From assembly GCA_902631395.1 (NCBI GenBank), contig CACOYM010000010.1:1-64000 (forward strand): DNA of 64,000 nt. Reading direction: 5' to 3'. Both the position numbers and the translations under genes were made by a program. Of the stretch, positions 42,645-50,978 are shown in pieces (position 1 is the stretch's first letter; the number at the start of each line of letters is the position of its first letter). The notes under the pieces were generated by a model that did no database searches, was not told where the DNA came from, and saw nothing but the letters and a program-made list of their open reading frames with translations. Source of the DNA: Halieaceae bacterium (GTDB taxonomy: Bacteria; Pseudomonadota; Gammaproteobacteria; Pseudomonadales; Halieaceae).

Positions 42645-43949
42645 ATGCTGATGCCAATTCCCAATACTGCTTGCCCTTTGTCTCCCTCAGGTTCCCGCTG
42701 GTTGGTTTTCATGACAGTCATGGCGGTCTACATCTGCATGATTGACCGCATCGCGATCTCGATTGCGATTATCCCGATGGCCGACGAGAACGGTTGGTCA
42801 ACCACTATTCAGGGGGCGGTGATGTCCGCCTTTTTTTTGGGCTACGTCATCTTACAAATGCCTGCAGGTTACCTGTCTGATCGTTACGGTGGCAAATGGG
42901 TACTTGGGCTTGGCGTCTTGTTCTGGTCGCTTTTTACGCTGCTGACCCCGCTTTCAGCGGTCTTGGGTATAAGCATGTTGCTCGTCTGTCGTTTTCTCAT
43001 GGGCGTTGCAGAGGCTGTGACTTGGCCGACGATCTATTCGCTGTACTCCCGATGGGTGCATCCGGACCGACGTGCTTCTGCAGTGGGACTGATGAACTCG
43101 GGTATCGCCGGTGGCAGTGTGATCGCGTTGATTTGTACGCCTTGGCTGATCAGCGTGTGGTCTTGGCAAGGTGCTTTTTATCTTTACGGTGTTTTAGGGC
43201 TGCTCTGGTTTGCGCACTGGACAGCGCGCGCGAGCTCGCGACCTATCGAGACCCCACACTGGGAGCGCCCAGATGCTGCTGCGGATGACGCCGAGTTGGC
43301 CAAGGGCCAGAGCACTGTATTATCTGCCGCCTATCCACGCCTAACCCTTGGAGGCATGCTGCGGTCCCGCGCTGTATGTGCCGTGGTCGTCGCTCATGTA
43401 TGCATCAACTGGTCCCTGTATTTGGTGCTGTCGTGGTTCCCGACCTTCATTACCCAGGAGCTCGGTGCTGATTTGCAGCTCGCGGGCTTGCTAGCACTGG
43501 CGCCCACGGTGGTGTCTCTCATCATGGCGCCGGTAGCTGGGCGTCTGTTTGATCACAGTGTTGCTAGAGGGGCAGATCGCTTGAGAGTCAGGCGTGCGAT
43601 GCAAAGCTTGGCGTTTGCTGGGATCGCTGGGGCCATGCTGGCGATTACCCACACTGATTCACTATTCCTGAGCGTGGCTATTATCACCATCAGCAATGCC
43701 CTCACGGCATTCTCTGTGGGTGGGTTTGCCACCAACCATCTTGATATCGCGCCTAATCAGTCTGGTTTCTTGATGGGTCTGACCAACACTTTGGCCGCTT
43801 TTTCCTCAAGCGCCTCCGTCTTTTTCTCCGGGCTTATTCAGGATCTCACAGGTAGTTGGGATGCCGTTTTTTACGCTGCCGCTATGGTTTCGGTCTTGGG
43901 CGCCCTAATTTATGTTTTTTTCTCGGGTGTGGAGAGAGAATTCGATTGA
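42645..43949 (+). CDS. MFS transporter, anion:cation symporter-like
   Basis: This 434-residue protein has twelve predicted membrane segments. The MFS motif reads MPAGYLSDRYGGKWVLGLG (about residues 73-91). The region CRFLMGVAEAVTWPTIYSLY resembles the sugar-acid/organic-anion symporter (ACS) group. It may import a carbohydrate acid, given the adjacent galactose genes, but that is a guess. The ribosome-binding site is poor, and the start could be another in-frame Met. Confidence 0.8.
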   Translation: MLMPIPNTACPLSPSGSRWLVFMTVMAVYICMIDRIAISIAIIPMADENGWSTTIQGAVMSAFFLGYVILQMPAGYLSDRYGGKWVLGLGVLFWSLFTLLTPLSAVLGISMLLVCRFLMGVAEAVTWPTIYSLYSRWVHPDRRASAVGLMNSGIAGGSVIALICTPWLISVWSWQGAFYLYGVLGLLWFAHWTARASSRPIETPHWERPDAAADDAELAKGQSTVLSAAYPRLTLGGMLRSRAVCAVVVAHVCINWSLYLVLSWFPTFITQELGADLQLAGLLALAPTVVSLIMAPVAGRLFDHSVARGADRLRVRRAMQSLAFAGIAGAMLAITHTDSLFLSVAIITISNALTAFSVGGFATNHLDIAPNQSGFLMGLTNTLAAFSSSASVFFSGLIQDLTGSWDAVFYAAAMVSVLGALIYVFFSGVEREFD

Positions 43950-44105
43950 ATCTTGGGGATTTGCCCCTGTTATTGCTGCGCAAAATCGGGGGGCTCACGC
44001 GCAGATAGGAGTCGCATTTAAAATAATAATAACCTAAAAGAATACTATAATAAAAAAATAGTCTTAAAATGACTTTTTTACACTCTTGCAGGGTCTGAGC
44101 GAACC

Positions 44106-44135
44106 TTGCGGGCGCTTATTCGCCTATATTATAAC
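44106..44135 (+). promoter_or_regulatory. Candidate promoter of the 33-codon gene
   Basis: TTGCGG (44106-44111) and TATAAC (44130-44135) are separated by 18 bases. A start site near 44142 would leave a short leader containing a CCTA/TAGG hairpin. Chosen by eye. Confidence 0.3.
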
Positions 44136-44178
44136 CCTAGGAGATTGTTTTAGGCTGATTAATTAGTAGGAGTGGGCA

Positions 44179-44280
44179 GTGATTAAGCGAATTGGATTGC
44201 ATATGGATGAATTTGGAATATTTTTTGTGGGATATTATGTTCTAACAGTTATTTTTCATTCAATAACGAACTTGATCTAG
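44179..44280 (+). CDS. Hypothetical 33-residue single-pass membrane peptide
   Basis: GTG at 44179 is preceded by a good TAGGAG ribosome-binding site at a spacing of about six bases. The peptide has a short charged N-terminus (MIKRIGLHMDEF) followed by a hydrophobic stretch (GIFFVGYYVLTVIFHSI), as in small membrane proteins. Its own promoter-like sequence lies upstream and a T8 run follows. I do not recognise it. Shortness keeps confidence moderate. Confidence 0.45.
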   Translation: MIKRIGLHMDEFGIFFVGYYVLTVIFHSITNLI

Positions 44281-44342
44281 CGCCCCTCACAAGGACGGTA
44301 ACCAGTGAATTTATGGGGGTCGCGTTTGCGGCTCTTTTTTTT
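44281..44342 (+). terminator. Possible terminator after the 33-codon gene
   Basis: CGCCCCTCAC at 44281-44290 can pair imperfectly with GTG...GGGGGTCGCG downstream (nested CAC/GTG, CCCC/GGGG and GCG/CGC). The stretch ends in eight T at 44335-44342. The stem has internal loops, so this is tentative. Confidence 0.35.
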
Positions 44343-44506
44343 GGTTACGAGCCCGGGTTCCGCCAACTGGTCCTAGCGCGTCCTCACGACTGCTCAGGGT
44401 CGGGCAAATTAGCCAAGAGCTTGCAGGAATAGCTTACCAAGCGGGCTTATGACTTTTGCCACCGAACCCGCCGCGTTACAGTACGCCTTTATGCTGAGGC
44501 TCCCCT

Positions 44507-45727
44507 ATGGTCAGCCTGTTTGGCGTTGTTCTACTGCTGCTCGTCGCCGTTGGGCTGTCTTCCGACCGAACCTCCATTCGTCTCAGGACAGTGTCGCTGG
44601 CCTTTACACTGCAGGCCATGATTGGGTTTGTTGCGCTTTCAACCGATTGGGGCGTTGCTGTGTTGGCGGCGGCATCAGAGTGCGTTGCGGTGTTGCTGGG
44701 TTACAGCCGTGCCGGCATGGAGTTTATGTTCGGGGGTTTAGTGGGGCCGACGGACTCACTAGGCTTTATCTTTGCCTTCAACGTTCTGCCTGTTGTCATC
44801 TTTTTTAGTTCGCTGGTCGCGGTCTTATATCACGCCCGGATAATGCAGTGGGTGATAAGAATTCTAGGTGGCGGATTACGTAAGTTGCTGCGAACAAGCC
44901 ATACAGAATCGCTCTCGGCTGCAGCGAATGTTTTTGTGGGCCAGGCAGAAGCACCGCTTGTGGCGAGGCCGTACATCCCCGGTATGACACATTCAGAATT
45001 ATTTGCTGTGATGGTTGGTGGGATGGCGTCGATATCAGGATCTGTCATGGCAGGCTATGTCGCGTTGGGTGTGCCACTCGAATATTTGCTGGCGGCCAGC
45101 TTCATGGCGGCACCCGGTGGTCTGCTAATGGCCAAGATCATTGAGCCCGAAACGGCACAGCCGACCGAGCCCGCGAAGGGTGAGCAACTCGCCAGCGAGA
45201 AGTACATCAACTTCATTGATGCTGCCGCCACAGGTGCGATGAATGGCCTGCAAATGGTCGGTGCTATCGGTGCCATGCTACTGGCTTTCATTGCAATGAT
45301 TGCAATGGTGAACGGAATGTTAGAGACAGGCGGCGCATGGCTGGGCATTGAGCAACTGACGCTCGAACGCGCGCTAGGTGGAATTTTGCAGCCACTAGCT
45401 TGGGCTCTGGGCATACCCTGGGATGAGGCGCAGTTGGCCGGAAGCCTCATCGGCCAAAAATTTATACTGAATGAATTTGTTGCCTACGTTACTTACAGCG
45501 AGGTTGCCCATGAACTCTCCGCGCACTCGCAGGCGATCGTGATCTTTGCTCTATGCGGCTTCGCCAACTTATCGTCGATAGCAATCCTGATGGGCGGGTT
45601 GGGCGCGGTTGCGCCCAGTCGTCGCGACGATATCTCGCGATATGGTGTCAGGGCTTTGCTCGCGGCGAGCCTGTCTAACCTCATGAGCGCCGCGCTGGCC
45701 GGCCTTTTTTTGACGCTGAGCGGGTGA
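44507..45727 (+). CDS. nupC: NupC-type concentrative nucleoside transporter
   Basis: This 406-residue membrane protein of the CNT family has the family motifs LSAAANVFVGQAEAPLVARP (about residues 130-149), GGMASISGSVMAGYVALG and KFILNEFVAYV, then CGFANLSSIAILMGGLGAVA. These line the nucleoside- and sodium/proton-binding core. A GAGG ribosome-binding site precedes ATG 44507. It is the first gene of a five-gene operon with a 2OG oxygenase (7 bases on) and modABC. Confidence 0.93.
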   Translation: MVSLFGVVLLLLVAVGLSSDRTSIRLRTVSLAFTLQAMIGFVALSTDWGVAVLAAASECVAVLLGYSRAGMEFMFGGLVGPTDSLGFIFAFNVLPVVIFFSSLVAVLYHARIMQWVIRILGGGLRKLLRTSHTESLSAAANVFVGQAEAPLVARPYIPGMTHSELFAVMVGGMASISGSVMAGYVALGVPLEYLLAASFMAAPGGLLMAKIIEPETAQPTEPAKGEQLASEKYINFIDAAATGAMNGLQMVGAIGAMLLAFIAMIAMVNGMLETGGAWLGIEQLTLERALGGILQPLAWALGIPWDEAQLAGSLIGQKFILNEFVAYVTYSEVAHELSAHSQAIVIFALCGFANLSSIAILMGGLGAVAPSRRDDISRYGVRALLAASLSNLMSAALAGLFLTLSG

Positions 45728-45734
45728 GTCACCT

Positions 45735-46580
45735 ATGACTGAGCTCGTCCAACTCCCACAAATTTCCTACTTGGCCCCTGATTTTGGCGACGCATTTATG
45801 GCGTCGCTCCATCGCTATGGCTTTGCGGCGGTAGTCGATCATCCGCTCGATGACGCGCGAATCAAACGCATTTATTCGGATTGGTTGGGTTTCTTTGCCA
45901 ACGAAAACGTCACTGACTTTGCGATGGACCCGGTGAATCAGGATGGTTACTTCTCGCTACAGGAGGCCGAGGCGGCGAAAGGTTTCGACCAGCGTGACTT
46001 CAAGGAATATTTCCAGTACTACCCATGGGGCAGGTGCCCGGACGCGTTGGAGGCGGATCTGGCGGCGCACTTCTCTGCGGCTGTGGCGTTGGGTTCCGAG
46101 TTGCTGACGTATATCGCGGAAAGCCTTCCTGCCGAGATCACTGCTCGACTGAGTGAGCCGTTGCGACACATGATCAAGGGTAGCGGTCAGTCAATGCTGC
46201 GTGTATTGCACTACCCCCCGCTTACTGCGGGTGAATCTGTCCTGCGAGCAGCGCCCCATGAGGACATTAATCTCTTAACGCTGTTGCCCACTGCCGATGG
46301 CCCCGGGCTTGAGCTGCAGTTACGGGACGGGGAGTGGGTATCGGCGCCCCATAAGCCTGGCCAGCTTATCGTCAACATTGGCGATATGTTGCAGGAGGCG
46401 ACTGGAGGCTACTTACCGTCGACCACACATCGCGTTGCGGCCCCTGAGCGTGGTGAAGCGTTACCAAGTCGTATGTCATTGCCACTCTTCCTCCACCCAC
46501 GTCCAGAGGTCGTATTGTCGTCGCGCTACTCCGCCCAAGAGTACTTGACGCAGCGGCTCAACGAATTGGGCGTGGTTTAA
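45735..46580 (+). CDS. 2-oxoglutarate/Fe(II) oxygenase, isopenicillin N synthase family
   Basis: This 281-residue protein has the iron-binding facial triad H175-x-D177 in APHEDINLLTLLP and H232 in TTHRVAAPERG. R246-x-S248 (RMSLPLFLHP) binds 2-oxoglutarate in this family. The N-terminal half has the DIOX_N-like GFAAVVDHPLDD and a KEYFQYYPWG segment. The substrate is unknown. Its position between a nucleoside importer and modABC suggests a nucleobase or nucleoside substrate, as for fungal thymine 7-hydroxylase of the same superfamily; this is inference. Confidence 0.85.
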   Translation: MTELVQLPQISYLAPDFGDAFMASLHRYGFAAVVDHPLDDARIKRIYSDWLGFFANENVTDFAMDPVNQDGYFSLQEAEAAKGFDQRDFKEYFQYYPWGRCPDALEADLAAHFSAAVALGSELLTYIAESLPAEITARLSEPLRHMIKGSGQSMLRVLHYPPLTAGESVLRAAPHEDINLLTLLPTADGPGLELQLRDGEWVSAPHKPGQLIVNIGDMLQEATGGYLPSTTHRVAAPERGEALPSRMSLPLFLHPRPEVVLSSRYSAQEYLTQRLNELGVV

Positions 46581-46584
46581 GCAC

Positions 46585-47388
46585 ATGCTGATGACCCAAC
46601 GTAAATCCATTTTATGGTCGCGGTGGCTTCAAACCCTGTTAGCGACGTTATTGGTGCTGGTAGCAGCGAACACAAATGCGGCTGAGGCACGCATCGCTGT
46701 CGCGTCTAACTTTCGCGACACCGCGCTGGCTATCGCGGAGCAGCTTGAGGCCAAATCGCCACACCGCTACCAAATTATTGCGGGTTCCACCGGCAAGCTG
46801 GCGAGCCAGATCGTTAATGGTGCGCCCTTTGATATTCTGATGGCGGCGGATCAACGTAGGCCCTATGAGCTTGCCTCCCTAGGGCTGGCGACTCCCGACT
46901 CGGTGATGACCTACGCGATGGGAGAGCTGGGCCTGTGGTGGCCAAAGGGTCCCGACGTGTTGAAAGTGGAGAAGTTAGCTGAGTTGCCTCCTGGACAAGT
47001 CTGCATAGCTAATCCCGCTTTCGCGCCCTACGGCGATGCCGCAATGGCGGTACTGAGCGCAAAGTCGATGGACATGGATTGGCTGGACGGGTTAATACGA
47101 GTCGACAATGTGAATCTCGTCACTGCTTGGGTGGCTGCCGGGCAGGCGCAGGTAGGATTCGTGGCGCGATCAGCAATGATCGCAGCGCAGCGCAAAGGCG
47201 AGACTCAGGTTAGTTCTGATGAGTTAGTGTGGCTTGAAGATCACCCGCCTATTGCACAGGCGATGGTGGTGATGACGCGGGCTGCCAACAACCCCGCCGC
47301 GGCATTTTGGGTTCGCCAGTTAAGTATGGAGTCTATTCAAATACTGCTCGAGCGTGACGGCTACCGCATTCCACAGGTGATTCAGTGA
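46585..47388 (+). CDS. modA: Molybdate ABC transporter substrate-binding protein
   Basis: This 267-residue periplasmic protein has a signal peptide ending near NTNAAEA (about residues 28-34). The ModA core shows ARIAVASNFRDTALAIAEQL, the ligand-binding GSTGKLASQI and the hinge segment GAPFDILMAADQRRPYEL. It captures molybdate or tungstate. It starts four bases after the oxygenase gene, and its end overlaps modB. Confidence 0.93.
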   Translation: MLMTQRKSILWSRWLQTLLATLLVLVAANTNAAEARIAVASNFRDTALAIAEQLEAKSPHRYQIIAGSTGKLASQIVNGAPFDILMAADQRRPYELASLGLATPDSVMTYAMGELGLWWPKGPDVLKVEKLAELPPGQVCIANPAFAPYGDAAMAVLSAKSMDMDWLDGLIRVDNVNLVTAWVAAGQAQVGFVARSAMIAAQRKGETQVSSDELVWLEDHPPIAQAMVVMTRAANNPAAAFWVRQLSMESIQILLERDGYRIPQVIQ

Positions 47389-48065
47389 CAACCTCCGATC
47401 TTCAAGCTATATGGCTGACCGCACTGCTTGCAGGCACAACAACAGTGTTGCTGGTGCCACTGGCAACGCCACTCGCCTGGTGGCTGGTGCGTTCCACCTC
47501 GTCTGCGAGGCCAGTTGTCGAGGCCGCAGTGGCATTACCATTGGTACTGCCGCCCACGGTGCTCGGCTTCTACTTATTGGTGATTCTCAATCCCACTGCG
47601 CCGGTAGGTGCCTTCTGGGTCAGCATCACTGGTCAATCGCTAACCTTCTCGTTTTCCGGGTTGGTGTTGGCTTCGATCCTTTACTCATTGCCCTTCATGG
47701 TGCAGCCACTTGCCACCGCCTTCAGGTCGGTCCCACAGGAGATGTTAGAAGCGGCCTCGACCTTGGGTGCTTCGCCACGAGACGAATTGATCAGTGTTGT
47801 GTTGCCCGCAGCAAGGCGAGGTTTTCTGACCGGTTCAGTACTGACCTTTGCGCATACGGTTGGTGAGTTCGGCGTGGTATTGATGATGGGTGGAAACATA
47901 CCGGGTGAGACGCGAGTTCTTTCGATTGCGATTTATGAGCACGTAGAGACGCTTAACTATGAGTCGGCGCATGCGATGGCGCTGGGTTTATTGGTCTTCT
48001 CTTTTGTTTCGCTGTGGGCGGTCTACTGCTTGACCAGCCAGCGTGTTGAGGTCGTTCGCGGATGA
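47385..48065 (+). CDS. modB: Molybdate ABC transporter permease
   Basis: This 226-residue permease has about five membrane segments. The EAA loop is present as EMLEAASTLGASPRDELISV (about residues 119-138), with ALPLVLPPTVLGFYLL at the N-terminal side and the VGEFGVVLMMGGNIPGETRV region. The GTG start overlaps modA by four bases. It pairs with ModC. Confidence 0.95.
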   Translation: MTTSDLQAIWLTALLAGTTTVLLVPLATPLAWWLVRSTSSARPVVEAAVALPLVLPPTVLGFYLLVILNPTAPVGAFWVSITGQSLTFSFSGLVLASILYSLPFMVQPLATAFRSVPQEMLEAASTLGASPRDELISVVLPAARRGFLTGSVLTFAHTVGEFGVVLMMGGNIPGETRVLSIAIYEHVETLNYESAHAMALGLLVFSFVSLWAVYCLTSQRVEVVRG

Positions 48066-48982
48066 GTGCGCGCTTACTGGTAGATGGCAGACTGGCGCGA
48101 AGCGGGTCATCGATTGATGTGTCTGTTGATCTGGATTTAAGCAATCCGATCGGCGTCTCGGGCCCAACGGGTGCAGGGAAAACCACGCTGCTTAGAATGA
48201 TTGCAGGTCTAGAACCTGATTTTGGTGGCCGCGTCGAAGTAACGCTGGATGGGCAACAGGAAATTTGGTCTGAACCAAGTAGAGGCAACCTAGTTCCAGT
48301 CCATCGTCGCCATGTGGGTTTTGTTTTTCAAGATAGTCGGTTATTCCCGGGGAGAACGGTGCAAGCCAATCTTGATTACGCGATCCAACGTGCTCGTGCC
48401 GTGGGCCCGGTGCAGGATGTGGACAGCATGATTCGCGCATTAAAAATTGAATCGCTACTCAACCAACCAGCTGAGTTGCTATCGGGAGGAGAGCGACAGC
48501 GTGTAGCTATTGCGCGCACACTGTTGTCAAAGCCCAAACTATTGTTGATGGACGAGCCAATGGCCGCCAACGACAATGCCCACCGTGATGCCTTGATCGC
48601 CTACTTGAGCGATTGGCTAGAGAAACACAAAATCCCTATGATTTATGTGTCGCATTCGTTCGCTGAGCTGCGGCGGATTGTGCCTCAGTGCCTGGTCATG
48701 GCGCGTGGGCGGGTCGTGGCTCAGGGTGGAGCGGCCGAGGTCAGCATCCTTAGCAATGAGACTGCTGTGGAAGACGCGGGAGGGTTCTTCCATGCCGCGA
48801 CTGTTTTGTCTGCAGATACCGTAAAAGGTGTCCTTACTGTCCAGGTAAGTTTGGAGGAGACCGACAGCCTAAAACGGATGGCGGCGGGTGATAGGGTTGG
48901 GTTCAGAGTGGGCGAACCGGCGTCAGATTTCGGCGCGCTGTTGCAGCCAGAGCCCAACGAGAATGAGCGCGAGTCCGATTAG
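48062..48982 (+). CDS. modC: Molybdate ABC transporter ATPase
   Basis: This 306-residue protein has Walker A GPTGAGKTTLLRMIAGLE (about residues 35-52), Q-loop GFVFQDSRLFPG, signature LSGGERQRVAIARTLLSKP and Walker B LLLMDEPMAAND. The D-loop Asn there is slightly unusual. It ends in a shortened Mop/TOBE-like region. It is the last gene of the operon. Its final 60 bases overlap the 3' end of the convergent DMT transporter gene. Confidence 0.95.
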   Translation: MSARLLVDGRLARSGSSIDVSVDLDLSNPIGVSGPTGAGKTTLLRMIAGLEPDFGGRVEVTLDGQQEIWSEPSRGNLVPVHRRHVGFVFQDSRLFPGRTVQANLDYAIQRARAVGPVQDVDSMIRALKIESLLNQPAELLSGGERQRVAIARTLLSKPKLLLMDEPMAANDNAHRDALIAYLSDWLEKHKIPMIYVSHSFAELRRIVPQCLVMARGRVVAQGGAAEVSILSNETAVEDAGGFFHAATVLSADTVKGVLTVQVSLEETDSLKRMAAGDRVGFRVGEPASDFGALLQPEPNENERESD

Positions 48983-49834
48983 CGTATAGGCTTGAATTGG
49001 TTCTCCCGCGATAAGCCAAATGAAGGCTAGTGAAAGCGGGGGTGACAAAAAAATCAGGGTCGAGACACGCAGAGTCGAGCTGGTCGCTTTCATGGCACCC
49101 ATCCACAACATAAAGGCAAAGCCCATCTCGAATAGCCCGATGTAAGCGCCTCCCGCCAAGCCACGCCATGTCGCCAACTCTGGCGTGTCGAAACACCACA
49201 CGAGTCCAAACAACAAGGGTAGTGCACCTGAGAAATTTAAGAACAGGTTCACCTCTGGATCTAGGTCGAGCCGGGTGTTAACTACCCAATACAGACTCCA
49301 TATCAGAGTGCTGAGGAGCGCCAACCCGACACCAACAGGTTGCGCTAGCTCTAGCGACCAGGGTGCACCTCTTGTGGCGATAACAATGATGCCCCCGTAA
49401 CTTATTGTTGTGGCCAATAGAGCACGTATTCTTAGCTTTTGACCCAGTAGCGGCGCGGCAATGAGCGCGAGCGTGATCCCCCAGGAATAATTGATGGCCA
49501 TAGCCTCTTGAGCAGGGAGCTGATCATAGGCCGCAAACAAAACCATGTAATAAAGCCCAGGGTTCATCCAGCCGATTGCGAAAGCAATTAAACGTTGTTT
49601 ATGGCGCGTGGCTAGCAGCGCTTTCCATCGCTTGCTAGAGATGAGCCGTAAGGCAAGCAGACACCAACTTACGGATGCGGCGATGGTGACGAGTTGCAGC
49701 GGCGTCCAATATTCAAGACTCAGGCTGAATGCAGTCGCCACCGTACTCCATAGCAGCACTGCGCCGAGTCCAAGCTGTATGGCACGCCGATCATTATGGG
49801 TGCTTGAGGTTGTATGGTCGTTATCGACGCTCAT
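48923..49834 (-). CDS. DMT-superfamily (EamA) transporter
   Basis: This 303-residue protein has about ten membrane segments arranged as two EamA repeats, with GLGAVLLWSTVATAFSLSLE at the start of repeat one and LALLSTLIWSLYWVVNTRLD in repeat two. The substrate is unknown; relatives export amino acids or metabolites. It overlaps modC on the opposite strand by 60 bases and is divergent from the carbonic anhydrase gene. Confidence 0.87.
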   Translation of the reverse strand: MSVDNDHTTSSTHNDRRAIQLGLGAVLLWSTVATAFSLSLEYWTPLQLVTIAASVSWCLLALRLISSKRWKALLATRHKQRLIAFAIGWMNPGLYYMVLFAAYDQLPAQEAMAINYSWGITLALIAAPLLGQKLRIRALLATTISYGGIIVIATRGAPWSLELAQPVGVGLALLSTLIWSLYWVVNTRLDLDPEVNLFLNFSGALPLLFGLVWCFDTPELATWRGLAGGAYIGLFEMGFAFMLWMGAMKATSSTLRVSTLIFLSPPLSLAFIWLIAGEPIQAYTLIGLALILVGLWLQQRAEI

Positions 49835-49897
49835 TACTTAGCGATCCTTCTTACAACGTGCCAAGATACGCGCTCTTTTGTGATGAGATTCTCCAGC

Positions 49898-50452
49898 ATG
49901 GGACACATAGGTGAGCATGTCACCCTCGATGATCCGGCCTTTATTCATGAGAGTGCCTGGCTCTACGGCAAAGTGCACGTCGGTCCAGGTGCCTCGATCT
50001 GGCCCAATGTGGTCACCCGGGCTGAGACCTATGAGATTCGAATTGGTGCACGCACTAATATTCAAGACTTTGTCATGCTGCATGTAGGTATTGCCTCGCC
50101 CACGATCATAGGCGAGGACTGCTCGGTTACCCATCACGTGACTTTGCATGGCTGCGATATCGGTGACCGGTGCTTGATTGGCATAAATGCTACGGTGATG
50201 GACGGAGCAAAAATTGGGGAGAACTCGATAGTTGCTGGCCATACGATTATTACTGAGAACAAAATCTTTCCGCCCAATTCGGTTATCGCTGGCGTGCCGG
50301 GTAAAGTTGTGGCCACACGGGATTGCAGTGAAGCCAATCTTCTGAACGCTAAGTTTTATAGCGCTTGTGCGGAGCAATACCGACAGGGCATTGATTTATT
50401 GTCTGATGAAGCGCTAGGGCAGTTCTCAGGGCTCTCTAAGTCAACCGGTTGA
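49898..50452 (+). CDS. Gamma-carbonic anhydrase family protein
   Basis: Read from ATG 49898 (MGHIGEHVTLDDPAFIHESA) this is 184 residues. An ATG at 49883 is possible but has no ribosome-binding site. A left-handed beta-helix is evident from hexapeptide repeats. The three zinc-type His are in FVMLHVG, VTHHVTLHG and its neighbour LHGC. NKIFPPNSVIAGVPGKVVAT is the conserved end of the helix. Carbonic anhydrase activity is not proven for most YrdA-like members. Confidence 0.88.
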   Translation: MGHIGEHVTLDDPAFIHESAWLYGKVHVGPGASIWPNVVTRAETYEIRIGARTNIQDFVMLHVGIASPTIIGEDCSVTHHVTLHGCDIGDRCLIGINATVMDGAKIGENSIVAGHTIITENKIFPPNSVIAGVPGKVVATRDCSEANLLNAKFYSACAEQYRQGIDLLSDEALGQFSGLSKSTG

Positions 50453-50527
50453 ACGTTTTCAGTCGAGCCGCAGGAAGGCTGGCGTCGGTTTCTCTACGTA
50501 CAATAAATAGTCTTCGTGTGTTGCAGA

Positions 50528-50902
50528 TTAGGGCGCGGGTAGAACCTGCTTGGTACCGGTCGCAGCCAGAAGCGCTTCCAGTCCCCCGGCATTTTTCACC
50601 CTAGAGAAGCCTCCCGTAACGAGCATGGCTTCAGCCTTGCCCGACCTATTCCCACTGTGACAGTAGACAACAACCGCTCTGTCAGGCTTAGTGCCTCGAT
50701 GGCGCAAACCTTCAATGACCTTTTCATGGGGTATGTTGATCGCTCCCGGGAAGTGACCTTCATTGAACTCCGCAGGGGTGCGAACATCTATGACTAGTGC
50801 GCCACTGGCAATAGCGGCGAGTGTATCGCTGGTTACCTCCCGGCCAGCGGTCTCACAACTTCCCACCAACAGAGCGCTCAGTAAGATAATGACAATTCTC
50901 AT
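50528..50902 (-). CDS. Rhodanese-domain lipoprotein
   Basis: This 124-residue protein has an N-terminal lipoprotein signal (LLSALLVGSC, with the modified Cys at 16). A single rhodanese domain follows, with VIDVRTPAEFNEGHFPGAIN and the active-site loop CHSGNRS (Cys81). It would act in the periplasm, transferring sulfane sulfur or sensing redox state. It is downstream of the SulP transporter on the - strand. Confidence 0.9.
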   Translation of the reverse strand: MRIVIILLSALLVGSCETAGREVTSDTLAAIASGALVIDVRTPAEFNEGHFPGAINIPHEKVIEGLRHRGTKPDRAVVVYCHSGNRSGKAEAMLVTGGFSRVKNAGGLEALLAATGTKQVLPAP

Positions 50903-50945
50903 TAACGGAGGCCCTGCAGATTAGGGCTCCAAGTCTACCAAGAGC

Positions 50946-50978
50946 TTAGCGGATCGCGAGATCGATTCGCGACGCTAA
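50946..50978 (-). repeat. Inverted repeat after the SulP gene
   Basis: On the - strand TTAGCG pairs with CGCTAA, enclosing a second GCGA/TCGC stem. It lies immediately after the SulP stop codon and before the rhodanese gene, and might attenuate or end transcription, although no T-run follows. Confidence 0.3.

Larger units (their letters stand above)
43950..44506 (+). other. AT-rich intergenic region with a small gene
   Basis: This 557-base gap is clearly richer in A and T than its surroundings between about 43990 and 44280. It contains an isolated TATAAT at 44046-44051, a weak AT-rich hairpin before T6 at 44060-44079, and a promoter-like pair at 44106-44135. The 33-codon frame at 44179 and a T8 run at 44335-44342 follow. 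The last 160 bases before nupC show nothing I can name. Confidence 0.5.

Noticed and set aside
43955-43970. GGGG/CCCC hairpin just after the MFS gene
   Set aside because: The stem is only four pairs with no clean T-run; too weak to call a terminator.
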